A stretch of DNA of 64,000 nt from positions 137,180,156 through 137,244,155 of the forward strand of contig NC_133324.1 in the NCBI RefSeq assembly GCF_042186555.1, in the 5' to 3' direction. The notes under the pieces are model-generated. The model was not told the DNA's origin. It did not search any database and saw only the letters and a program-made list of their open reading frames with translations. Source of the stretch: Aquarana catesbeiana (taxonomy: Eukaryota; Chordata; Amphibia; Anura; Ranidae). Shown here piece by piece: positions 12,130 through 22,270 of the stretch (positions are counted from its first letter, which is position 1; the number at the start of each line of letters is the position of its first letter). The position numbers and the translations under genes are program-made.

Positions 12130-12352
12130 AAAGGGGGTTATATACTAAAGGCAAATCCACTGTGCACTTGAAAATGCAGTCGTTATAGATCCGAGGGGGT
12201 CATGCAAGGAAAATAAAAAACAGCATTTTAGCTTGCACATGATTGAATGATAAAATCAGCAGAGCTTCCCCTCATGTCAGATGTTCCCCTCAGATATACA
12301 ACGAGTGCACTTGTAGTGCAAAGTAGATTTGCCTTTCGTAAATAACCCCCAA
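12130..12352. mobile_element. GGGGGTTATTTACTAAAG-type MITE inside Tc1
   Basis: gggggttatatactaaaggc at the left pairs with gcctttcgtaaataaccccc at the right. The interior is the typical body of the family (ggatgataaaatc-like and agcagagcttcccctca motifs). The Tc1 halves tgtagcaaa and aaagtgtcag flank it, which implies a short duplication of aaa. Other copies are at 13056-13308 and 35692-35933. Confidence 0.85.
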
Positions 12353-12756
12353 AGTGTCAGTTATTCAGTGTTGTCACATGAAAAAGATATAATAAAATAT
12401 TTACAAAAATGTGAGGGGTGTACTCACTTTTGTGAGATACTGTATGTAAAAACTTTATCCCAAAAGAAACAAAACTGCTTATAAAGTGTTAGCTGGTGTT
12501 TGTCTTCAATTTGTTGGTGTATCTAAGTCTGCTAGTGCATCTAACACTACCTCTCCCCCCAGACTGACAATGCCGCTTTCCAAAGGTGTCTCTGTTGCTT
12601 CTTCATCCAGAGAGTAGGCACTCTAATAATACAGGAGTTGTGTTACTAGCAGGATCTCCAGGTGAACACAGAGGGAAAAAAAGTAAACTACATATAACAT
12701 ATTACATTTTTGGTTATGGGTTTAGTACTGCTTTAAATGAAAGCAGCCTTTTGGAA

Positions 12757-12795
12757 TTAAAAAAAAAAAAAAAAAAAAAAAGAAAAGAAAAAAAG
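12757..12795 (+). repeat. Oligo(A) tract
   Basis: About 38 bases that are nearly all A, giving a run of Lys codons in the frame at 12586-12816. It could be the tail of an old retrotransposon, but I could not identify a body. Confidence 0.8.
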
Positions 12796-12853
12796 ACCGT
12801 GACATCTATGGTTTAGAGGTCCAACATACACTGTGAGCTGAATGTGACACTGT

Positions 12854-13030
12854 GGGGTTGATTTACTAAAACTGTAGAGTGCAAAATCTGGTGCAGCTCT
12901 ACATAGTAACCAATCAGCTTTCAGGTTTTATTGTCAAAGCTTAATTGAACAAGCTAAAGTTAGAAGCTGAATGGCTACCATGTGCAGCTGCAACAGATTC
13001 TGAGTGCACCAGTTTTAGTAAATCAATCCC
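12854..13030. mobile_element. 177-bp palindromic MITE with GGGTTGATTTACTAAAACTG ends
   Basis: ggggttgatttactaaaact is mirrored by agttttagtaaatcaatccc. The interior carries ccaatcagctttc and its diverged mirror agaagctgaatgg. It is related in end sequence to the larger elements at 13056 and 13546 but is a different family. Confidence 0.85.
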
Positions 13031-13055
13031 TGGATGTTGAAAGGTGCATAGCACT

Positions 13056-13308
13056 GGGGGTTATTTACTAAAGGTAAATCCACTTTGCACTACAAGTGTA
13101 CAGCAAGTTTACTTGGAAGTGCAGTCGCTGTAGATCTGAGGGGGACATGCAAGGAAAATAAAAAAACAGAATTTTAGCTTGCACATGATTGGATGATAAA
13201 ATCTGCAGAGCTTCTCCTCATTTCAGAGCTTCCCCCCAGATCTACAGCGATTGCACTTTCAAGTGCACTTGTAGTGCAAAGTGGATTTGCCTTTAGTAAA
13301 TAACCCCC
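13056..13308. mobile_element. 253-bp MITE with GGGGGTTATTTACTAAAGG ends
   Basis: gggggttatttactaaaggt and gcctttagtaaataaccccc form long inverted repeats, continued by atccactttgcactacaagt and its mirror acttgtagtgcaaagtggat. It is the best-preserved copy of this family in the window. Confidence 0.9.
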
Positions 13309-13545
13309 CATTGTTTAATGAAGCTATCGTTTTCACGATTTTGGCTCACTTTGTATGGTGGCTCTGGGTATTCTTAGAAGATTTTGACAATAGTCACAGG
13401 ATGTGCTAATGGACTTCATATATTTGAACACGTTATGCGCAAAGATAGGGAGAACTGATATAGACATATGAAAATCTGCACATTATCTGCTTATCTTTAT
13501 ATAACTATGTAAGTTTTTTTATTATTATGGTTGTTACGACACTAT

Positions 13546-14290
13546 GGGGTTGATTTACTAAAGGCAAACAGACTGTCCACTCGCAAGACCAGTTGCTCCA
13601 AAGCTTAGTAAATGAGCAGCAGCTCTGCTGGCTTCCATCATCCAATCATGTGTAAGCAAAAATGCTGCTTTTAATTTTCCTTGCACGTGATTGGGTACTT
13701 TTTGCAAAGTGAAGCTTTACCTCATTTACTAAAGTGGAGTTCCACCCACTTTTACAACTCTTCAGCATCCCTCACTAAACTGTGCACTGTAAACGAATTG
13801 GATATTTTTAAATTTTTTTTCCCAGCACCTACTGTATATCTGCTGTATTCATTTTTCACTTCCTCCTCACTGGCCGTGGCCCATCGCATCATTTCCTGTT
13901 TGCAATGCCTTCTGGGAAGGGGCGGCAACTTCCTCTGACACTACCGTTGCTATGGAAACCTGACCTGAAACCTATCACACTGCTTGTGCTGCACTGAGCA
14001 TGTGCGAGATCTGCAAGGATGAGATCCAGGAAGAAATACAGTCTGGCTTCAGATGCCCACACTTAAGATGGCCACAGCCTGCTGTAAGTTTATAAAATAA
14101 CAAACTAATGCTATAAACTAACAAAACAGACCTTAGTTTACAGACTAACTTTACTAGAATACATTAAGCTTGTGTATTATAGGGGTATTTTTATTCTAAA
14201 AGTATAATTTCGGCCGGAACACCACTCTAAGCTCTGGAGCAACTGCTCTTGCAAAGTGTACAGCCTATTTGCCTTTAGTAAATCAACCCC
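13546..14290. mobile_element. MITE interrupted by a second element
   Basis: ggggttgatttactaaaggc at the left and gcctttagtaaatcaacccc at the right are inverted repeats, followed inward by agttgctccaaagcttagta and its mirror agctctggagcaactgc. The insert 13733-14226 separates the halves. Confidence 0.85.
13733..14226. mobile_element. Nested MITE flanked by CTAA
   Basis: agtggagttccacccacttt starts the insert and cggccggaacaccact ends it. CTAA stands immediately outside both ends (13729-13732 and 14227-14230), giving a 4-bp duplication like the TTAA of related elements. The host element reads continuously once the insert is removed. Confidence 0.8.
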
Positions 14291-14471
14291 TGTATATCAC
14301 ATGGAATTGTGGGATTTTCTGCACAGAGGGTTTACGCATTTTTTTATGTTGATGAGTTAGATTTGAAAAAAAGCATTGCACAATTTTTCATATATTAGCC
14401 TTTTGTAATCCCCTATGCAGCACAACATAGAACAAACATACACTTTAGAAATATTGATTCAGCAACTTTAA

Positions 14472-15941
14472 AGTAGAATTCTAGCTAAAGCCGGACTAGT
14501 GTTAAAAATGCCCCATCCCCTCCTAACCCTTATGTTAATTATAGACGATAGATGGTTCAAATCATGTATGGGCAGGCTGAAAGTACACAACTTGATTGAT
14601 CAATCAACTTGGGTACAACCAGTCTGCAGGATTTTACATGTGATTATTGACAGTCACTGTCTCCTCCCAGTGGGGACAGCTTCCCCCCGTCGGGAGAACA
14701 CAATGGCTCCGCGGGAGGGATTACCCTGTCAACCTGTGGTTGCAGGAAATAAATTCTCTCCATCTATGGCCGGTGTTCTGTCGAGAAGTGCCCCCCATCG
14801 AATAGTGCCCGGTATGTTCTGCGCATGCGCCGTACGGAACAGCACAACAGCTGATTTGCCGATCAGCTGGGATGACGTAACCAGGGCGCATGCGCACATC
14901 GTAGGAGTCGTCTCTCAATGGGAGATACCATTTCACAGGCACAATTTAAGCCTATACAAACAGCTGGGGAGACCATAGTTCTCAGATTGTGCATCGCTGC
15001 TGCTGGAGGGCGACTAGTGGCTGTGTTGAGGAGCTGGTTTTGTCTGTGTTGCAACCCGCCCTTTCACACAGGCAAAACCAGGCCATTCAACACAGCAAAC
15101 CCGCCCTGCAACGCAGACAAAACCGGACCATCAGCACACTGTAAAGCCGCCATGCAACAGCGAGGCACAATGTGAGACTTACGGTCTCCCCCCCGCTGTT
15201 TGTATAGCTTTCAATTCTGGCCGTGAAATGGTATCTCCCATCAAGAGATGCCTCCTACGATGTGCGCTTGTGCCCTGGTCACATCACTCCAGCTGATTGG
15301 CAAATCAGCTGAAGTGCAGCTCTGTTATTCGCATGCGCGGGCACTATTCGACTGGGGGGGGGGGGGGGCACTTCTCGACAGAACACTGGTCTTACCTGTG
15401 TAAAAATGATGTGTGTTCTTATTTTCAACTAGCTCCACCTTGGTCGGGTCACGTGATCCTCTGTGTCAGCCCACGGCGGCTGCAGGGGCATAGAGAAAGT
15501 GCCCAACAATGGTGAAATCTGGGTATGATGGTATCACCCATAGGCTCTGATAGTGCAGTCGTTAATCGCAGTCCTTCCTCCCCTCTGCAGCTGTTGCTTG
15601 CTGAAACAAGGGAGGCGGATTACGTGACCAAAGTGGACTGGGCTGAAAATATACCGTACATTTAAAAAAATTTTTTTTTTACTTGTTTTGTTGAAACAAA
15701 GAAGAGATGAAAACATGTTATACCCATTGAAAAGCATACAAATACATCTCAATAATCCATCTTCTATACAATAATGTACACTGAAGTCCAGTATAATAGT
15801 TCAATGAGATGAAGACATAGAGAAACATGGCTCTTAATTAGTCACATCTACTGTACATCTTTGGTACACAAGTTATTCAGCATCGGTGCCAGGAGGAGGG
15901 AGCATTTTTAAGGCTAGTTAGACTTTAGTTGAAATTCTACT
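14472..15941. mobile_element. TTAA MITE carrying a long snap-back insertion
   Basis: tttaaagtagaattctagct at 14467 is mirrored by tagttgaaattctactttaa ending at 15945, with TTAA on each side. The copy is expanded to about 1.5 kb by the inverted-repeat element at 14769-15389. Confidence 0.75.
14769..15389. mobile_element. 620-bp inverted-repeat (snap-back) element
   Basis: A left arm of about 215 bp (14769-14982) is mirrored by the right arm (15183-15389): ccggtgttctgtcgagaagt against acttctcgacagaacactgg, gcatgcgcacatcgtaggag against ctcctacgatgtgcgc, and cctatacaaacagc against gctgtttgtatag. The 200-bp loop carries tgttgcaacccgccc-like repeats. The arms have diverged slightly, and a G run (about 15353-15369) lies in the right arm. 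The frames at 14499-15515 on both strands are by-products of the palindrome. Confidence 0.85.
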
Positions 15942-16057
15942 TTAAGTAAATCAATTAGAAATGTGCAGCAGCCGTTGTCAACCTACTTCTGAAAATGCTA
16001 GTTTCCTGACCACGATGCCCACTGGCTTCAATCCTGGCTACTTGGCCTAGAACACCT

Positions 16058-16336
16058 TAAGGCTACGTTTCCACTAGTGCGACTTGGGACCGCAAAGTCG
16101 CATGACAAGTCATACCCCATGATTTCCAATGAGTACCGTTCATATCTGTGCAACTTCAAGTCGCAGCGACTTTAAAGTAGTCCCTGCACTACTTTGGTCC
16201 CACTTTGATGCGGCTTGAGGTCCATGGACCTCAAGAATACACAGGCATTGCTTCAAGTCGCATCAAAATCGCACCATTAAAAAATCGTGGCAAAATCGCA
16301 CAACTTTCAGGTTGCAATAGTTGAAACCTAGGCTTA
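16058..16336. mobile_element. Diverged MITE related to 5124-5364
   Basis: taaggctacgtttccactag is loosely mirrored by tagttgaaacctaggctta. The interior shows repeated aagtcgca and gcgactt motifs in both orientations, the same internal signature as the element at 5124. Confidence 0.6.
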
Positions 16337-16929
16337 GACCTACTTGCTGGTAAACAGATGCATGGGTCCCATTGCTTGACTTTTAAAGTACCATGTAGCT
16401 TGACTGTGTTACAAAGCAAAACAAAACGTGTGGATCAGCATTTTACATAAATGAGCACTTTGCTGACACTCCTTTTATCAAGAAAAAAGAACAGATAGGA
16501 AAATGGAGTGACCAGTCTAGATCTGTCATCACATAAATCTGAGTCTTATGATGTCATAAATAAATAGCGTTGACAATGCTCCAAGTGACAAGACCAACAT
16601 GAAACAGCTGATCATTTCTGTACCTGCACTCAGACACCAGAAAGCTAAGAATCAACATGTAGAGCCAGCTTACAAAACTTGTCAAAGCACTTGATGAAGC
16701 ATCAGTAAGGACCCCTTGAACACACTGCAAGGACTTTAAATAAAAATTATAGGGGGGGGGGGCAGCAAGAGTAAGGATGGCGCCAGCTAAGAGCTTAAAG
16801 TATATTTCCACTTTTAGGACTACTAGGGTCTCTTCTGTCACAAAAACCTGCTCTGCCTGACAATACTTTTTTTCCCCCCTTAATAGCTCTGGAGACTGGT
16901 TACCTTACTGCTCTGCTAGATTGCCCTTT

Positions 16930-17496
16930 TAAAGTAATTGTAAAGACTTTTTTTTTTTTTGTGTTATACTTACCTGCTCGGTGCAATAGAATTGGAGAGA
17001 GCCACTACAGATGCAATACTGCAAGTGGAACATTTTTTACCTTAATGCAGGGTAATGCATTAAAGTGATATTAAGGGAAGATTAAACCAAAAATAAAATA
17101 ACAAACATATTATACTTACCTGCTCTGTGCAATGTTTTTGCACAGAGCTGCCCCCGATCCTCCTCTTCTCGGGTCCCCCTCTGGTGCTCCTGGCCCCTCC
17201 CTCCTGCTGAGGGGACAAGCAGCTTGCTATGGGGGCACCCAAGCAAGCTCGCTCCCAAGCTGCTGCTCTGTGTATCCATTCACACATGAAGTGTGGCTTG
17301 GCCCTACCCCTGCTCTCTCCTCATTAGCTCACTGGCTTTAATTGACAGTGGCTCCCCCTCTGCTGCCTCAGCCAATAAGCAGGAAGAGAGCTGCTGCTCT
17401 TGTGCACATCGCTGGATCGAGATGGGGCACAGGTAAGTATTAGGGGGGCTGATGCACACAGAAGGTTTTTTACCTTGAGCCTTTACAACCACTTTA
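16930..17496. mobile_element. Two overlapping copies of a TTAAAGTGRTTGTAAA MITE
   Basis: A first left end (taaagtaattgtaaagactt, TTAA at about 16929) is followed after about 130 bp by a second complete-looking copy, 17063-17495, ending cctttacaaccactttag. Both begin with tatacttacctgctc. The second has a GC-rich body and a strong 5' splice-site string, acaggtaagtatt, at about 17429. Other copies are at 28036, 40233 and, inverted, 43460-43980. Confidence 0.7.
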
Positions 17497-17512
17497 GGGT
17501 AAAAAATGTTTA

Positions 17513-17949
17513 AAGCGGTAGTAAACTCCGTTTGGTCATTTTTACCTACAGGTAGGCCTATAATAAGGCTTACCTGTAGGTAAAATGAGTATCTCCTAAA
17601 CGTGCACCATTTAGGAGATATTCAGCCTGGACGCAGCCAGTTATGTCAACGGCACATGTGCTCTGAAGATCCGGCATACCTTGCCGGACCTTCAGAGCTT
17701 CGTGCCGAAACTGAGGGCTCCTGTGTGTGACGTTGTTGTGGCGCTGGCCAATCACATAGCCAGAGCGTGCAAACCCAGAAAAAAGCCCAGGGGGAACATG
17801 TCAGGCCTTTCAATGGTGACAGCACAGTGTTGGAGGGCTTAGTTCAAAGGTGAGTATTTCATAATGTGCTAGTATGCGATGCATACTAGCACATTATGCA
17901 ATTGCCTTACAGGTGTTTGTTTTTAAAACATCTGTAGTTTACAACCGTT
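17513..17949 (+). mobile_element. TTAA MITE with internal intron-like hairpin (copy 1)
   Basis: TTAA at 17509-17512 and 17950-17953 flank agcggtagtaaactccg and gtttacaaccgttt. Internal palindromes are taggcctataataaggctta-like and gctagtatgcgatgcatact. The same family is at 32579-32999 and 35340-35997. Confidence 0.85.
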
Positions 17950-18404
17950 TTAAGCTTTAGAACCATTTGAATTTCTGCTCCCAGACTGTGAGATCCTGGT
18001 GTGTACCCTGGAACATTCTCACAAAATGCCCTAGACTTTGGGGAATCGTTTTAGTAAAAGTGAACTTCTTCCAGAATTTCTTGCTCAAAGGAAACAAGTA
18101 AAAGTCAATATTACCAAAAAATCTATAAAGCTGCTTCAATTCTACTTTGCATAATACTTGACCCGATACATGATATTTGCAGCTGCAACAAATTAGCTTA
18201 TCCTGGGGCACGTGAAAAAACATGGTTATCAAGTCCATTTTCCTACCCCGGAGGGTAATAACCAACTGAGGAACTCTCATTTTTTTCACCCGCTATTGGC
18301 TCACCAAAACCGCCTTGATTCATTCTTTATGCACATTACTTTTCTGAAGTAAGTTCCTTTTGTGTTTGTGCTTTTCTTGGTGACATGAGAAGGTTAGTCT
18401 AGTG

Positions 18405-18911
18405 CAATGTTTCTTAAACTTTTATCAGTCAAGGCACTGTTTAAAATTCTGCACAATCTTGAGGCACCCCATTCTAAAATGTAAAAAAACTAAACTAATT
18501 GTTTCACATAATGCAGTAACATCTACACATGTAGGACACCCAACATCAGAGGTCATTTATTCTTCCAAATACACCTTTGCACACTGGTACTGATTAGTAT
18601 TCCAATGTTTCTTTCCTCCTTCAATTTCTCTTCCTTTCTCTTCTTCTCTTCCTGGAGAAGGGCAGGAGAGGGGGCAAACAAGGAGGCTGTGCAGGTGGCC
18701 GATGTCCTCCTTATCAATGTCATTGGTTGTTAGGACGACAATGGCTAGAAAGTTGTAACGGTGCACAATAAAAACCTGTAGCTTTGTGTAACTACTGTAA
18801 AAGGCAGGCTTCATTCACCCGCTGGCTTGCATACAATTTATGGGCAATTTTTAGATATTTTGCCAAGGCCCCCCTGAAAAAACCTGAAGGCACCCTGGGT
18901 GAAAAAGGCTG
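18405..18911. mobile_element. hAT-type MITE with perfect 8-bp duplication
   Basis: The element runs from caatgtttcttaaac to aaaaaggctg and is flanked on both sides by GTCTAGTG (18397-18404 and 18912-18919). An exact 8-bp target duplication is the hallmark of the hAT superfamily. The ends carry sub-terminal aaggcac motifs in opposite context. The interior is pyrimidine-rich (ttctcttcctttctcttc). No transposase. Confidence 0.85.
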
Positions 18912-19108
18912 GTCTAGTGATATGGTAAGACAGGGTTTTACTTGCTGGGGACAATATCATTGACACTACATTAAAGGTATATCATTGTCAGGTGTACAGT
19001 TAGGTGACAGATATAATGGGTCTGAGATTTAGATTGCAGTCCTTACTTTGCATTCAGTGTAATTAGCAAGATCACCCATTTAAACCTCTCCTACAAGGTG
19101 GCCTAATC

Positions 19109-19293
19109 CAGTGTTTCTCAACTCCAGTCCTCAAGGCGCCCTAACAGGTCATGTTTTTAGGATTACCCTCAGATGAAACGGCTGTGATAATTACTAAGGC
19201 AGTGAAACTGATCAAATCACCTGTGCAAAATAATTGAAGGCCTGAAAACATGACCTGTTGGGGCACCTTGAGGACTGGAGTTGAGAAAAACTG
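19109..19293. mobile_element. 185-bp hAT-type palindromic MITE
   Basis: cagtgtttctcaactccagt is mirrored by actggagttgagaaaaactg, and the repeats continue inward (aacaggtcatgttttt against aaaacatgacctgtt). Flanks gcctaatc (19101-19108) and gcctaacc (19294-19301) agree in 7 of 8 bases, consistent with an 8-bp hAT duplication. Confidence 0.9.
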
Positions 19294-19301
19294 GCCTAAC
19301 C

Positions 19302-19785
19302 TTCTACCCAACCTGTTTTTTGTGTCATGCATGTGCCTTCTGTGGGTGTAAACGACCGGTTCAAACTCTTTCTGTAAGCTTCCTGTGGCAATACAGCTTT
19401 CTTCAACAGCTACTGCACAGCCAATGTGTTGGGTGCCATTTCATTTGTGCTGGTAGATCTGGTCCCATCACAGCCAAGGGCTACTGAGCAGGGGTATACA
19501 GTGAGGCTCACATGAATCAGGTGCCATAGCAGAGAAAAAAGGCAAAGGGTATATTAGCAAACCTGTATGATTTAAATATATATATATAGCATATGCTGCT
19601 AAGGTGTTTTAAAGACTGATTCCACCTTTCTGACCATGATTAATTACGGTGTCACATGAAACATGGTCTGAGTTTGCAATTCCCCACCCTCTTATAGAAT
19701 CCAGGGGTTCTTCTCCCTGACAGCCCCATCATTATTTGATTTTGGAACAGTTGTTCATGGTTCCTCCAGCACAGCTGTGGCATTC
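19302..19785. other. No gene recognised
   Basis: A mixed stretch with a short (TA) run near 19578-19588 and no transposon ends I can pair. The open frames are short and domain-less. Confidence 0.35.
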
Positions 19786-19979
19786 ATTCACAGAAATAAG
19801 TGAATGGGAAAAAGCCCCATCTGCCAGTTTGGGTAGAGTGAGGAAGGGTTATAGCCCCTGTAGAGTTTTTTCACCATCAGTGTTTCCACTGGGGAACTTT
19901 CCCATAGCCACAACAGGAAGTGAGAGGAAATCCCTCCAAAGTGAGGGAATCCCTGGTTGTCACCAGAACTAGTGTCCTC
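19786..19979. mobile_element. Fragment of a frog MITE (GGAAATCCCTCCAAAGTGAGG type)
   Basis: The string agtgagaggaaatccctcc with tgagggaatccctgg, and the ggaactttcccatag context, resemble the interior of the element at 33895-35172 (agggatttcctctaacttcc). Its right end is cut by the U2-like sequence at 19980. Boundaries are approximate. Confidence 0.45.
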
Positions 19980-20030
19980 ATTGCTTCTCAGCCTTTGGGC
20001 TAAGATCAAGTGTAGTATCTGTTGTTATCA
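19980..20030 (+). ncRNA. 5' fragment of U2 snRNA (pseudogene or chimera head)
   Basis: From 19980 the sequence follows the first ~50 nt of vertebrate U2 snRNA from memory: attgcttctcagcctttg, ggctaagatcaagtgtagta, tctgttgttatca. It includes the stem-loop I region and the GTAGTA branch-point-recognition motif, with a few substitutions and one missing T in the loop. After about 20030 it no longer resembles U2, so the Sm site and stems III-IV are absent. This is not a functional U2 gene; it is a truncated copy or the 5' head of a chimeric retrosequence. Confidence 0.8.
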
Positions 20031-21390
20031 ATGTAGGTAGGTGTGCTTTGCCTTCATTCTGGCCTGTTGGTAAGAATACTGTAGCTGTCTGTATAGTACC
20101 TCTGCTGGTATGATGGGGGTCCTGAGGATTCTTCCCGATAGGTGAGGAAACTGAATGAGCATGCACCAGGTAAGGTATGGGTCAGGAATACTCCCTTTGG
20201 CGTGGGATTCTAGGGGCCCAGTGCCTCCTGATTTGAGAGGTGATGCCTGGCCTGCTCATGTGTTGGAAAGGCAAAGAGCCTGTGGTGTCAGTACCCCCTG
20301 GAAGTTGGTTACCCCAGGAGTGCTCTTAGTATCACTTGGGCGTGGAAACCCACTGTGAGAAAGAGCACAAGGCCACATCACCTAAGCTTTTTTCTGCTCA
20401 TCACGTCTTTGGACTAGGCCTTTTGGCTACGTCCAGGGCAATTTTTGCTACCAGACTGCAAGGCCTAGCCAATGCACCTGCACTGGCACTATTTATATTC
20501 TTTATTTTTCTCTTACTTTTTCTCACTTTTTCGCACTTTTGTCTGTTTCTTTCTCGTTAGATGAGGGTGTGCGTCCTCATGCCTACCCTAAAGTCTAGGG
20601 GGAGGATGTGCGGCCATTTGTTTCCTTTCTTCCCTAAAGGGAAGGGAGTCCTTAGGGGCTCTCTCTTCAGGACAGCCCCTAACCTAGTACTCGTTGGTCA
20701 GCTATGGCTGACCATGAGGAGAGGGGTCCGCCAGGGCTTTTGGCTGGGTGGACCAAGTTGCGCTCTGTCTGTCAGGAGCCTTGGGGGGGGGGGGGGTTAG
20801 GGTATAGTCCAACTTTCTCAGGAAATGGATTGGAGATACACCCTTAAGTGCACTGGTCATGTACCTGACTGTGGAGCCAGAGATGATGAGGGAGTCCTCT
20901 TGCGCAATTCACGTCCAAACACCCCAGGTAGTGGAGACAGGGACTGCTAGGGCAGTGGAAGAACCCACCCACTCTGTCATGAAGCTGTTGTAGTGAGCTG
21001 AAGCTTGGAAACACAGAAGTCCTTACAGTGATAGTATTGAGTCTGGTCACAAACCTTGTTCAGAAGCAGTCTGGCAGACAGATGCAGGGTCAGGATCAAG
21101 TTCAAGGTCAGAAATAGGCAGAAGTCGATAACATGCTGGCAGTGAGGTACCAAGTCAGGAGGCGGAGATGTGGCCAGAAATCCAAGCCAATGTCGATAAC
21201 ACAAGTGAGCAGCAGACATAACAGGCAGGGGTGATCCAAGAGAGATGTCAGACGTAGCCTGGTCAGGAACAAGGTTAGCAGACTTTCAAGAACCAGGTAC
21301 ACAGGAACCAGAACTGAAGACACTCCAGCACTGAGGCCAGGCAGACTTTCAATTTAAATAGGCATGCTGGGAGACCCAAAAAGTTTCATA
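20031..21390 (+). repeat. Unclassified sequence downstream of the U2 fragment
   Basis: No coding domain is visible. A second short U2-like stem-loop I core, ggccttttggcta, is at 20417-20429. Pyrimidine-rich DNA follows (20490-20555), then hairpin-prone strings such as atgagggtgtgcgtcctcat at 20561 and ggtcagctatggctgacc at 20697, and a G run near 20783-20796. From 20840 to 21350 purine-rich caggtcag-like motifs recur. It may be the body of a repeat family that starts with U2 sequence. Confidence 0.35.
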
Positions 21391-21868
21391 AGGTCTGGGA
21401 CATTTGGATTGAATTCCCCTCCACTACTAATGCTAGAAATGATACTGTGCTTGACTAAAGTGGATGGTGTGTAAATTCTATGCTCCTTGAGGAGGAGGGG
21501 CTATGTGGTGTTGATCTGGTCTGGTACCCCTCTTTACCTTTTCTTATCTTCCTGGGACTATATGTTGCTTATACTGCACTTTATTATTTATTGTGTTATA
21601 TTCTTAATTTGCTAGCTTGTTTTTCTTAAATCTGATATGAGCTTACTCACTGTGATAGTGCCTACCTTCTACCTCCTGATTGCCTACCTTGGTCATATGA
21701 TGCTGCTACCCTTATTGATCGAGGTGTACCGGAGTTGTGACTACAGTTGGGAAAGCTTTGTTTTGTTATTTTATATATTATGTTTTCTTTTGAGTCAGGG
21801 AATGCCCAAAGGCTCTGTTTTGTAACTTTTCTAAAACCAATAAAAAACTTTTTTGAAAAAAAAAAATA
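21391..21868 (+). mobile_element. Possible LINE 3' end with A-rich tail
   Basis: The segment ends in aaaaccaataaaaaactttt followed by an A-rich tail, a style I associate with L1/Tx1-like LINE 3' ends in frogs. There is no reverse-transcriptase frame. It may be the tail of the same insertion that begins with U2 sequence at 19980, but no target duplication is visible. Confidence 0.4.
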
Positions 21869-22270
21869 TATAGGTTGCTGGATGCCACAATCTGTGGACG
21901 TGTGCGCACATGTGCACGCAAGTATTCGCTAATGCTCATACGCTGGCTCTAGGCCTTGCAGGACTTCTAGTTAGACTTCTATAATCATGATCCTGCACAT
22001 GCTCATAAGAATGGGCAACTGCTGAACAGAAATGAGCATCTGCTATATGAGATCCCTGACAGCACTTTTTTGTGTATATTTTTCACATACACTTTTTTTT
22101 TGTACACTTAGGTGTTTTGTTTTTGCGCACCGCCATGGGTTAAAAAAAAAGTGTGCTCATTGGATGATTTCCCCTTTATTCCTGGTCTGGTGGCAATCCA
22201 AAATGTGGAGGTTTTTTTCCCTTTCACTTTCACTCTTGGGGATAATAGTAAACATGACAAATAGAAAGGT

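Larger units (their letters stand above)
9896..12442. mobile_element. Non-autonomous Tc1/mariner element, split by nested insertions
   Basis: The outer inverted repeats cagtatctcacaaaagtgag (9896) and ctcacttttgtgagatactg (ending 12442) are flanked by TA on both sides. A sub-terminal repeat, gtgtactcacttttgttgcc, lies near 10001. The element's own DNA is only about 9896-10037, 12048-12129 and 12353-12442, a few hundred bases; the rest is later insertions. I recognise this end sequence as that of a Tc1/mariner family found in several vertebrates. There is no transposase. Confidence 0.85.

Noticed and set aside
14499..14978. 159-codon plus-strand frame
   Set aside because: It covers the left arm of the snap-back element at 14769-15389; the mirrored arm and the opposite strand give similar frames, so it is a palindrome by-product.
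19980..20030. Functional U2 snRNA gene
   Set aside because: Only the first ~50 nt match; the Sm site and 3' stems are absent, and no proximal promoter element could be identified.
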